A stretch of DNA of 64,000 bases, from contig RCSZ01000013.1 in assembly GCA_014898425.1 (NCBI GenBank), positions 1,357,501 through 1,421,500 on the forward strand. The letters are read 5' to 3'. Source of the stretch: Botryotinia globosa (Eukaryota > Ascomycota > Leotiomycetes > Helotiales > Sclerotiniaceae). Under the pieces are notes generated by a model that saw nothing but the letters and a program-made list of their open reading frames with translations, made no database searches and was not told where the DNA came from. The position numbers were made by a program, and so were the translations under genes. Below, one piece after another: positions 45,501 to 56,306 of this stretch. Positions within the stretch are counted from its first letter, which is position 1, and each line of letters begins with the position of its first letter.

Positions 45501-48500
45501 TCAACAAGCCCGCTTCCAATTTCACTTGTCTTGATTCCTCCTCCAGAATACTCGATGTTTTCCACCGTGAGTGGTTCCCCAAGGTTGCAGAGATATCTGT
45601 AATAAGTGATAAAGCATTTTCCGTCTGTCCGACTTTGCCACTACAGGAAAACCTTCTCAGTGAAACTTTCCGTAACTACAAGTACTATTGGAGTAGCCAC
45701 TTCTTTGATCTTTCTGATAACATCAATCTCGAGTTTTTGAAAGCTGCTTGGTTCAAGGTGGCTCAGAATAACGAAGCTCTTCGTATCGGATTCTTGCCAA
45801 CGGCTTCGGTGTCTGCAAAGGCAAATTCCCGCTTTGGTGCATCGACGTTCCTTCAATTGATTTACCAGAAGCCATCGGTAGACTGGTCTGTTGTGAACGT
45901 TATAAACGAGGATTTCTCAACAAGTGCAAAAATTCATGCACAACAAATCGCTCGCAAGCATCAGACTAGTGCATTCATCAACTCACCATGGGCTGTCGTC
46001 GTATTTGAACGCAATGATGTTAGAACAATGATGCTTTCCATCCACCACACCATCCACGATGGACCTTCCTTAAAGTTTATCATCGATGATCTTCACGCTG
46101 CATACACCTCTCAGGAGAACCTCCTCGGCTCACGTCACCAAATTCGAGAAGCCATCGCACTTTCCTTTATGCGAAGAGCCAGCCCACAAGAAGACATGGC
46201 CTTTTGGAAAAATACGCTCAAAGACTTTTTTGGCGAAGCAGACGACAGCGTAGAAAAATTGGCCACAGAAAATAAATCTCGAACCTACAATACCGTATCC
46301 ATTCCCCTCTCCGTTCCAATCTCTAATTTGCAAACTGCAGCTCAAGAATTTCACTGCTCGTCTGCAAATTCCATCCTTCGCGCCGCTTGGGCATGTATAG
46401 TATGCGATTTTCTCGAGACGGACCAGAAAATCGTGATCGGTGAAGTGTTATCCGAACGTCTGGCTTCTTCTTCCCTAGAAGATATCATAGGTCCTCTCGT
46501 GTCTTTGGTCCCCGTCCCCATCTTCACATCCGGCACCGCGAGAGAGATAGTCAGCAAACACGACTCCATGAATATTGCCGCCTACAACCACCGCAATGCC
46601 AATCCAGGTATGCTTCGCAAGCTCATCGGTCGACCTAAATCTCAGCCGCTCTATCCCGCAGTCTTTGTGTTCCATCCACGCAATACCGAAAGCGAACATA
46701 AACACGAGCTCTGGAACGAAATCGAAGATTTCCTCGGTTTGAACGTTGAACACGATCTTACACTCAATGTAGAGGAAAATGCAAACTGCGGCTTTGATCT
46801 CGTCGTCTCGGTCGAAGCAGGCGTACTGGATATCCCCGGCGTGGAAGTTCTGACCAAGCAATTGGATGCTTTGGTCACAGCCATGATTTCTCATCCCGAT
46901 ACACCCATTCGGGAACTCACCAACTTTTTCCCCACAGAATTAATCGCCATCTCTCAGTACCGCGAAATGAAACTCCATCCCGTCGTCGACCTGAATAATC
47001 CTCTTTGCTGGTTCGAGCACTGGGCCGAAACCCACCCTGATTGGGCCGCTGCCGAGATCGCAGAATCGATCGGTAAAGATTCAAGCATCATCCACACATG
47101 GAGCTACGCAAAATTGAATCAAGAAGCCAACCGCGTCGCGACATTTATCGCATCACATGGAATTCATGGCCGCATGATCGGTATGTGTCTAGGGCGCACC
47201 CTCACAGCGTTTGCCGTCACAGTCGGAATCTACAAGTCTGGAAACACGTATTTACCAATCGATGAATCGTTGCCGATTGAGCGAAAAGCATTCTTGTTGA
47301 AAGACAGTAATTCCGCTATATTCTTCTCCGAAGAAACCGTCAATTTTATCCCTGAAGGATGTCTCCTTGTGAACGTGAATCAGGATCAATACCAATCCGA
47401 CAGCGATGTCGCTCTGAAAGTCGAAAAGAGCAAAGACGCGGTCGCTTATCTTCTCTATACTTCCGGGTCGACAGGTAATCCCAAGGGAGTCCTAATCAGC
47501 TGCGGCAATCTCACTTCTTTCTGCGAAGCCCAATCTGAATTCATTTGCGAGTACGTTCCTGCGACTCGGGTACTCGGCGGTGTTGGCAGATTCCTCGGAC
47601 TAGCAAGCAGAGCCTTTGATGTGCATGTGGCTGAGATGTTCCTGGCCTGGCGCCACGGTCTCTCATGTATCACGGGAGTTAAGTCTATGTTGCTGGATGA
47701 TTTACCTATGGCGTTACAAGAGTTAAAGATTACACATGCGGGCTTTGTACCGTCGCTGTTGGATCAGTGTGGTTTAATACCAAGTGATGTTCCTCTGTTG
47801 AGGTATTTGGGTGTAGGTGGTGAGAAGATTTCCCAACGAACACTTGAAACATGGGGTGATTCGGACAGCGTTACGTTGATTAATGCGTACGGTCCTACCG
47901 AAGCCACGATTGGTTGTGCCTCTTCTTCAATTATGAATTCAAAGGTCAATATGAGAAATGTGGGTCGTCCTCTAGGAGACACTGTTGCCCATGTGCTCAT
48001 TCCAGGTACTCTCACTTACGCCAAGCGAGGAGTAGAGGGCGAACTTTGTCTGACAGGAAGTCTTGTCGGTATTGGTTATCACAACCGTGATACTGGCGCT
48101 TTTGTCGAGAATTTCCACGGTGGTAAAATGTATCGCACAGGAGATCTTGTCAGATTAATGCCCGACGATACGATTGAGATTTTCGGTCGTTCGGATGATC
48201 AGACTAAGATTCGTGGTCAGCGTCTTGAATTGGGTGAGGTCTCTGAAGCAGTACGTGCGTTGTTACCAGCTGGAAGTAACGTATCTTCTCTTATTACGAA
48301 ACATCCAGAGCTTTCCAGAATGCAGTTGATTTCATTCGTTGCCAGCAATGCTAAGGCTGCTGGGATTGATGAGAAGGTTGAGATGCTAGATACTTTCGAG
48401 CAGACCAACGTCAGTATTCGGGCCGGCTGTAGAGAAAGACTTCCAGGATACATGGTTCCGGATGTGGTTATTCCAATTAACTTCTTACCTCTTGCTCCCA

Positions 48501-51500
48501 TGTCTGGAAAGGCAGATGTGAAACGACTCAAAGCTCTCTTTGCTTCCATACCGCTAAGTCACTTGTTGTCCGCTGAGAAAGGACAATCGACTGGTAGCAA
48601 ACCTCCTACGGTCCGCCAATTGAACGAGCAAGAACTTGCTGTGGTTGAGATACTCAAGAGTGTAGTTCCAGCTACCTCTGCAGAATTCACTCCATCTACC
48701 AACATTTTCGAGGTTGGAGTAGATAGTTTGGTAGCTATCAGTCTTTCAACTCTGATGAGAAAGGCTGGCTACACATGCAGTGTTGCCGATGTTCTTAGCA
48801 TCAGCACGGTGGAAGAATTAGTATTGCTACCACGTGCAGATACTACACCCGAACAGGCCTCTAAAAACAAGGTAAATGCTCTGAAGAAAATTGCTCGTGC
48901 CGAAGCTGCCTTCCGGGAGAGTCCTTTGGGTAAGAAGTCCGGGATGAATGTTGAAATTGTCCGACCTTGTTTGCCCGTCCAAGAAGCTGTTGTAGCTCGA
49001 TCATTGAGCAAGGAAGCCGGTGCTTTATATGTTAATCACATCACATTTGAGCTAGCTTCTGACATCAACGTTTCGAAACTCTCCCAGGCTTGGAAAGCCT
49101 GTGCAACTGTCAACGAAATTTTGAGGACCTGTTTCTGCCAGATCAATGATGATATCTTGCAAGTTGTACTCAAGAATGAGTTCTTTGATGTGCCATGGGC
49201 AGAACACATCTACTCCAAATCCAGCAAACACTGCACTCCGGACAAGATGCAAGAAGCAATTTCTCTAGATATTATGCAAAATATCGAGAACACACCACCA
49301 ATCCGACTCAATGTCTTCACAGAAGGAGTGTCAAAATCCATGCTCTTGATCTCCATGCATCACGCCCTCTATGATGGCGAGTCTCTGACCGTTCTAATGC
49401 AAGATATTCAAATGCGCTACCAAGATATCCCAACCCCTGAGCGACCTTCCGCAGGCGCGCTAGTGGAATGGGTCGCTTCGCAAGACGAGCTTGCTGCGAA
49501 GAAGTTCTGGGTCAATAAATTGGGAGATTACAGCCCCCCGTCCATTCCCAACGAAGACATCAACGAAGAAGAAAAAAACGAAGCCCAAATATCCACACGG
49601 ATTTTAAAGACCAACCTGAACGCGCTTGAAGCTTTTGCGTCCAAATTACACGTCACTCTTCCGTCATTAACACAAGCGATCTTTGGTCTTGCAATGGCAA
49701 AATTATTTTCAATTAATGATTTCGTGTTTGGTCTTGTGCTTTCTGGGCGTACAGTTCCTATTCCCCATATCGAGAAACTCCTTGCTCCTACCATTACGAC
49801 TGTGCCGCAGCGAATTGATCTCCGCAAGAACGATGCCACGTTTCTCGATATCTTGACCGCGCTCCAGAAATCTTCAGGTCAAATGCTGCAGTTCCAACAT
49901 AGCTCTCCGAGATCAATTCACAAATGGGTAGAAGCCGATCGTCCGCTCTTCAACTGTCTCTTCTCATTCATGAAAACGGGAGAAGAACCGGATAATGGAT
50001 TGTGGAAATTACTCGATAGTTATATGCCTCCTGATTATCCCTTCGCGGTGGAATTCGAAGCCAGGCATCCATCAAATGATCTAGTGATCCGCGCGGGATA
50101 TACATCCGAGTTCGGCTCTGCGTCTAAAGTCAACAATCTCCTCGAAATGATCGAGTTACTTATCGATACGATCTCCAAAAACGACACTGTCTCCATCACA
50201 AGTCTCGGTATTCAATCCAACAATAGCATCTCATCACCCTCCGAAATCCTCGACGACGGCGAAGAATTACCCGAAGAGCAATCTATCAAGAACGTCTTAC
50301 TGAGCCTAGGCGACTTTGCATCAGAAGACGTATCTCGCACCAGCACGTTTTTCCGTCTCGGCATCGACTCGGTTATTGCTATTCGCTTCGCCAAGGAACT
50401 CCGCAGCATCGGTCTCCAAGTGTCATCTGCAGACATCGGGAGATATCCCAGCATTGCAGCTTTAGCGCGCGCCGTTTCGAGCAAGAGCAAGACCCCATCG
50501 ACAGCTAAGCCAGCTGTGATCAAAACGACAAATTTGTTGGATCAACATCGAGCGAACATTCCTCTGTTGGCGGAGGATGATAAAATTACCGAGATCTATA
50601 CTTCTACCCCTCTGCAAACCGGTATCTTGACCCAAACGATTGCCACGGGTGGAAAACTCTATCTGCATCACCCTGCCGTCAAGCTCTCCTCGAACGTTGA
50701 TATTCCGCGTTTGAAGAAGGCGTGGACATCGGTAATCGAAGCGCATGATATTCTGCGCACCACATTCCACTATTTTGAAGGAGCGGCTCATCCATGGTTA
50801 GCTGCCGTGCACGAGAAGCCAGCTATTCAATGGATCGAAGAGCAAGCATCTGGATGGATCGACCAAAGCATCGAAAAGATCATCGAATCGACCAGTTTCT
50901 CCACTCCCGAGTCTTTCTCGCAGACTCCTCTCAAAATCACCATTCTCCACTCGTCGTTTATGAAAGTCCTCGTGCTGTCGATTCATCACAGTCTCTATGA
51001 TGGATTTTCCCTCCCTCTCATCTTCGATTCCTTGTCATCCGCTTACTCGCATGGAATCTCGAAACCTCTCACTCCTTTTTCCGAAGCTGCGAAACTTATT
51101 ACCGCGCGTCAGGGTAAAAGTGTCGAGTTCTGGTTAGATAGGTTAGATAATTATCAAAGCATCGCTCTACCATCTTCCACCGTCTCTGCAGAAACTACCT
51201 CCCTGGCGCAGTTGACCATCCAGATGCCCGTGGCGGAAATCCGTCTCCGCTGCCAGGAAATGAATATTAATTTGCAATGTGCGGCTCTCCTCGCATACGC
51301 CAAAACCCTCTTTTGTTTTGTCAAGCGTCGTGATATCGTCTTCGGACATGTCGTGTCCGGTCGTTCGTTACCTCTTCCAGAGGTAGAACATATCCTCGGT
51401 CCGCTTTTTAATACCGTTCCTTTCCGAGTCGTGCTGGATAATCCAGTACTGGGAAATCAGGATTACGCGAGTCAGATTCAAGATGTGGTTATTCAGGGAC

Positions 51501-53665
51501 AGGAACATCAACATGCTTCCCTGTCTACGATGCAGAAACTTTGGAGACAGAAAAATGTTTTCACGGATGGGCCGTTGCTGGATGCGTTGTTTGTGTTCCA
51601 GAAAGTGGGAACGACGGAGGAGCGGAAAGAAAAACTCTGGAGTGTGATGGAGGGTGGCGAGAGTCGCGATGCGACGGAGTATGGGTTGAATGTTGAGATT
51701 GAGCAGGGAGAGGATGAGGTGATCATTAGTGCTGGATCACCTGCTGGACGCATCAACACCGAAGATCTGAATTTGATCTGCAGGACTTTTGATGAGGCTC
51801 TGAGAGATGTTCTGGAAAATCCTCAAAGAAGCGTTGTTGCTTATCCGGAGCAGTTGAAAGAATTACCACTTGAGCGTATACCCCAGAGCAAGATGGAGAG
51901 TGTGGAAGATCATAGTGATGTAGCGGGTGCGCCGATTCTGGAGGTTGTTCGTGCAGCTCTTGCGGAGGTGGCTAATCTACCTAAGGATTCCGTGACGTTG
52001 CAGACGAGCATCTTTTGCTTGGGTGTCGATTCCATTGCTGCAATCCGTGTCGCATCTATCTGTCGCAGACGCGATGTACCCATTAGCGTTGCCGATATCC
52101 TACAGGGCAATTCTCTCGCTGGTATCGTCCGGATTCTCATCGCAAAATCAAAGATCAATACTCAACAGGAAGATGCGACGACAGAGCTTCTATCCCCTGA
52201 AGCCAAAGCAAGTGCACTTTCGCTACTCAAATACCCCAAAGATACCGTGCAGGAAATCTTACCGGTGATGGCGGGGCAAGAATACCATTTGGCGAGTTGG
52301 CTGAAGTGCGGAAGAACTTTCTACGAACCGACTTGGGCTTTCCAAGCGCGCGAGAAGATTGATGCAGGGCGTTTGAGGAGTGCGTGGAGGGATCTGCAAT
52401 TGCGACACCCGATTTTGAGAACGGTGTTTACTGCTCCCGCACCCGATTCTGCGTATCAGATTGTTCTGAAACCGGAAGTCATCACCGATAGAACTTTCAC
52501 TGTTATTTCGGGTCAGTCAGCAGATGAAGATTTGGTTTCAGCCGTCCAACGTCAAGTCCACCACTGGGCTCAACGACCCTCTACACTTTTCACTCCTCCC
52601 ATTAGTCTCTGTGTGGTCCAGACCGCAACAGCAGATGCCGTGTTGTTCCGAATCCATCACTCTCTCTACGACGCATGGAGCATGATCGCACTCATCAAAG
52701 AAGTCTGCACTCTCTACACCCAACCCTCATCCATCTTACCCGCCACACCCGATTTCATCTCCTTTGTCAAATACACACATTCCTCACTCTCCTCCCCCTC
52801 CGCGCTCTCCGCACAAAAATCCTACTGGAAATCCACCCTCCACTCCGCTCAACCCACCATGCTCACTCCATCCACCTCAAACCACAAACAAGACCAAAAC
52901 CAAGACCAAAACCAAAACACAACACAAACCTTCCTCCTCCTCAAAAACGTCATCCCCCACCTGCACACCCTCCAACTCCTCGCCCGCACCCACAACACCA
53001 GCATCACCACCATCCTCATGCTCGCATTTGCACGGGCCCTCGCCCATCTCACCCACACCACGCACCCCACCTTCGGCTTCTTCCAAGTCGGCCGCGCGAG
53101 CGCTTTCGACGGCGCAGAAACCGTGCTCGCGCCAACCGTCAATCTACTTCCCGTCTCCATCGCCGTCTCCGGCCGCGCGGAAAGTGATATCCTGCTGGCG
53201 ATCCAGAGAGATATGAGTCAGCGGGTTGCGTGGGAACAGAGTTCCTTGCGAGATGTGGTGGCGTGGGCTGCGGACGAGTCGCAAGAACCACGACGGCCGT
53301 TGTTCAACGCGAGTCTGAACTTGTTATTTCATGCTCCTGGCAGGAATTCTCCTTCTTCTTCTCCTTCTCCCCCAGGAAAAGAACCCCAAGCACCTGAACT
53401 CCTCACCCCCCTCCCCATCGGCGTCCCCACGGATTTCGCCCCCAAGAAAAAACTCAAAGGGGAAACCGCGGTGCAGAGGATCGAAACGGGGTATTTGGCG
53501 GAGCGAAACGTGTTTGTGGATGTAGGGGAGGGCGAAAATGATTGCGTGGATTTTGGGGTCAAGGCTGATGCTGTGCTCATGGATGAAGCGGAGATTGAAA
53601 GATTTGTGGAGGCGATTGCGAGGGAGGTGGAGGGTATCAGGATAGCTTTGGGGAGGTTGGGGTAG
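39538..53665 (+). CDS. sidC: ferrichrome-type siderophore NRPS (SidC/NPS2-like)
   Basis: Two exons, 39538-39999 and 40046-53665 (one 13.6 kb exon), give about 4693 residues. Domain order is A-T-C-A-T-C-A-T-C-T-C-T-C with no thioesterase, the layout of ferricrocin/ferrichrome synthetases, which reuse three A domains to build a cyclic hexapeptide containing three N5-acyl-N5-hydroxyornithines. A cores: YTSGSTGKPKG (about residue 414), WTSGTTGLPKG (1531), YTSGSTGNPKG (2625). T-domain Ser: about 834, 1938, 3048, 3596 and 4150 (LGIDS, LGFDS, VGVDS, LGIDS, LGVDS). C motifs: FHGIFDG (1056), HHTIHDG (2154), HHALYDG (3259), HHSLYDG (3801), HHSLYDA (4358). The first and last C motifs deviate from HHxxxDG. 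About 235 residues before A1 have no clear domain. A Gln/Asn/Asp-rich insertion sits in the last C domain near 52885-52930. The ATG at 39538 is preferred; an in-frame ATG at 39421 would add a hydrophobic stretch. Product: probably an intracellular iron-storage siderophore. Confidence 0.93.
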
Positions 53666-54056
53666 TGGGTTTGTTGTGTGTGTGATGGGTGTGTGATGCG
53701 TATGGGGTGCGGATTGTATGTGTGTATGTATATATATATATAGATAGATAGTTGGAGTTGTTTATTGTTTTTGGGAGTATTGAAAGTTTATTTTCTTAAT
53801 TTTTAATAGGGGATTTTGGGTTTAGATTCTAGGTGTTAGATTTAGTTTATAGTTCCAATTGTTAGTATTAAGTAGTATGTTTGATTAGTTAGAAATTTTA
53901 ACTTATAGTTATTCATATTGTAGATATATAATCTATAATTCAAAGCCAAATCTAATAATATCAATAAATTTTATACTTCTATACCTCTATATCTATTTAT
54001 CTCTATATATTTATACCTATCTACTTCTATACCTTTATAACTTTATATCTATTTAT

Positions 54057-54131
54057 TTATATATTTATATATTTATATATTTATATATTTATATATTTAT
54101 ATATTTATATATTTATATATTTATATATTTA
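54057..54131. repeat. 8-base AT microsatellite
   Basis: The unit ATATTTAT is repeated about nine times. Confidence 0.85.
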
Positions 54132-54186
54132 TTTATTCATCTCTCCCCCCTTTCTATCTATCTACTTATTTACTCTTTTTCCCACC

Positions 54187-54236
54187 TCTCTCCCTCTCTC
54201 CCTCTCTCCCTCTCTCCCTCTCTCCCTCTCTCCCTC
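54187..54236. repeat. 8-base CT-rich repeat
   Basis: The unit CTCTCCCT is repeated about six times, giving a strand with only pyrimidines. Confidence 0.85.
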
Positions 54237-54758
54237 CTGTTTTCCCTTCTACTCCTATTTGATTACCGAGCTATTAATAGATATTATCTATTTAGCCTAC
54301 CTCCAGGCTAGCTAAGTTATAAATCAATTCAATAAGTGAGTAATTTAAGCAATCGCTAATAAATAATTCAATTCCAATCTCAATATTCATATGAATATGA
54401 ATATTCATATTCATATCCAAACAATATTCATATCCAAACAATATATCAAGTAATTCATATACAACCCAAATTCAAATCAACTGTCAAAAAACAAAAGAGA
54501 TTCATTTCACTAAGCAGCTAGCTACTCGGGTATCAAAATCGTATCCCCATAATCCAAAGATATCTATTATATCATCACAAAAGCGTTAACAAGTCCAGCA
54601 AATCATTATCCGTTGCATCCATATGCATCATATCCAGTAAATATCCAATCAGGTATCATCCTATCCTATCCGGCCTTTCCCACACCCATACCCACATCAT
54701 CATAAGCATCAATCATTAATCAAACAAAGAAAAGAATATATCCCCCTGTCATTCTTCA

Positions 54759-56306
54759 TCATCTCCCTCCCCTCCCTCCTTCTCCATCATCCCAAATGAT
54801 TCTTTCATCCCCTCTCCTTCGCCCACTTCCCCCGCCAATAGTAGTCCTCCTCTTTGGCGTGTACCCCTCCTCAGGTCCCTTTTGCCTTTCCTTCAACCTA
54901 TCCAAAACCTCTCTATCTCCATCGCCCCTCCCTGAGAAACTTGCCCCCCTCCCTAGCCCCGATGCATATCCATCATCCCTCGCTTGCCTCTCCCTCAACC
55001 TAGCATACATCTGATCATCCTCCTTTTTCCATCTTGCTGCATCATCTCTCCTATCAATTCCTCTCTCCACCTCCTTACCCCTACTAGGCACAGAGGGTCT
55101 TCTCCTAATCTCCTCATCCTCCCTCGCAAATGCCTTGACCTGTTCTGCTAACCTCCTTGCATCATCCGCAGCTTTTCTTTCCGACTTCTCTGCCTTTCTC
55201 ATTCTTTCTTCCCTCTCTTTATCATCTAATGCCTTCTCTCTTTCTCTCTCGCGTCTATGTTGATCTTCTCTTCTCTTTTGCTCATGCTCATCTGCTCTAC
55301 GAAACTCATCATCCCTTCTCCTTCTTTCCCTTTCCTTTTCTCTTACTGAATCTTCTTCCCTTCCACGATCAGAAGATTGAGATCTTTCTCTTTCTCTCTC
55401 TCTTTCTCGCTCTAGATCTCGAACCCTCGAGCATTCCTGATACTCAAACTCCCTTCTCCTCTCATCCTCAATCTCCTTTCTCCTTCTCTCCCTCTCAGCT
55501 TCTACCGCCCTACTCATTTCTTCTTTCTCCTTCACAATTTGCCTGCGTGCTTCATAAACTAGCTCAAACCGCTTCTGTTTGTCTCTCTCATATTCTCTTT
55601 GTCTCTCTTTTTCCCTATCTTCTTCCTCACGACGAATACGCATATCGACCAATGCCTTCTCACGACTAGGTGAACGCGAGGGAGGTTCAGGAGCTAGGAT
55701 GATTGGAAGCTCTCTCAAAGGTGTCTCTCTTTCCTTGCTGTGATCTCTCTGATCTCGATGATGTTCTACCACGACCGTACGAACAGGATTGAGACCGCCA
55801 TTAGGACTACGTCTTGGAGTTGAACGATCATCTAGTAAAAGATTCTTCGAGTAGAATTCTTCCGTGGCGGGTGAATCTGGAGCATATTTTGAAAGAGTCT
55901 TGGAACCTTCGGGACTATCTGGTGCATCGACAATAACGATGCGTTCTTTAGGATGTTTGCGACGTGGTGTGGACGCTGAGACCAAAGCACTCTGCTTTCT
56001 TACAAGACAAAGACGAGCTTCTCGACCTGGCGATTTGTCTCTCTTGTCACCCGGAGAGTAACGATATGTACTTGTTGTTGTAGATTTCTGAGGTGAAGGC
56101 TTGACAGTAGGAGGTACTTTGAGACCTTGGTCGAGGTATCCTTTGCTAGAAACTTCATCGTTGGATTCAAGAATTCGAGGAGGATGTTCGTTGGTGATAT
56201 GAGCAGCACAAGAGATTCCATCTTTTGCATTAGGGCAGACTATTGTTTGATGAAACTCGACTGTTCGCTTGGGGTAGCAATCGGTATAGATGTGTGTCAC
56301 GCACAT
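54759..56306 (-). CDS. highly charged coiled-coil protein of unknown function
   Basis: A single exon of 515 residues. The N-terminus has four spaced cysteines (positions 2, 10, 24 and 33: MCVTHIYTDC, VCPNAKDGISC) that could bind a metal; similar short Cys-rich starts occur in many unannotated ascomycete proteins. Residues 60-200 are Ser/Pro-rich with repeated SPG/SPE/SP motifs. From about 210 to 450 the chain is dominated by Arg/Glu/Lys/Asp (for example EKERQREYERDKQKR), a long single alpha-helix or coiled coil. The last 60 residues are Gly/Arg-rich with TPKRRTT and IIWDDGEGG. I do not recognise the family. Charge and RS/RE-like repeats suggest RNA or chromatin association, as inference only. 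Confidence 0.75.
   Translation of the reverse strand: MCVTHIYTDCYPKRTVEFHQTIVCPNAKDGISCAAHITNEHPPRILESNDEVSSKGYLDQGLKVPPTVKPSPQKSTTTSTYRYSPGDKRDKSPGREARLCLVRKQSALVSASTPRRKHPKERIVIVDAPDSPEGSKTLSKYAPDSPATEEFYSKNLLLDDRSTPRRSPNGGLNPVRTVVVEHHRDQRDHSKERETPLRELPIILAPEPPSRSPSREKALVDMRIRREEEDREKERQREYERDKQKRFELVYEARRQIVKEKEEMSRAVEAERERRRKEIEDERRREFEYQECSRVRDLERERERERERSQSSDRGREEDSVREKERERRRRDDEFRRADEHEQKRREDQHRREREREKALDDKEREERMRKAEKSERKAADDARRLAEQVKAFAREDEEIRRRPSVPSRGKEVERGIDRRDDAARWKKEDDQMYARLRERQARDDGYASGLGRGASFSGRGDGDREVLDRLKERQKGPEEGYTPKRRTTIGGGSGRRRGDERIIWDDGEGGRGGR

Larger units (their letters stand above)
53666..54758. other. intergenic, low-complexity repeats
   Basis: No gene seen between the converging NRPS and the coiled-coil gene. 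AT-rich with simple arrays and an ATTCATATGAAT-type palindromic cluster at about 54384-54412. Confidence 0.6.

Noticed and set aside
52675..53216. Long ORFs in other frames inside the last NRPS domain
   Set aside because: They are shadows caused by the C-rich codon use there; the NRPS frame carries the conserved motifs.
55157..55669. 170-residue plus-strand ORF rich in Phe/Leu/Ser
   Set aside because: Antisense to the charged helix of the coiled-coil gene, a typical mirror of Arg/Glu codons.
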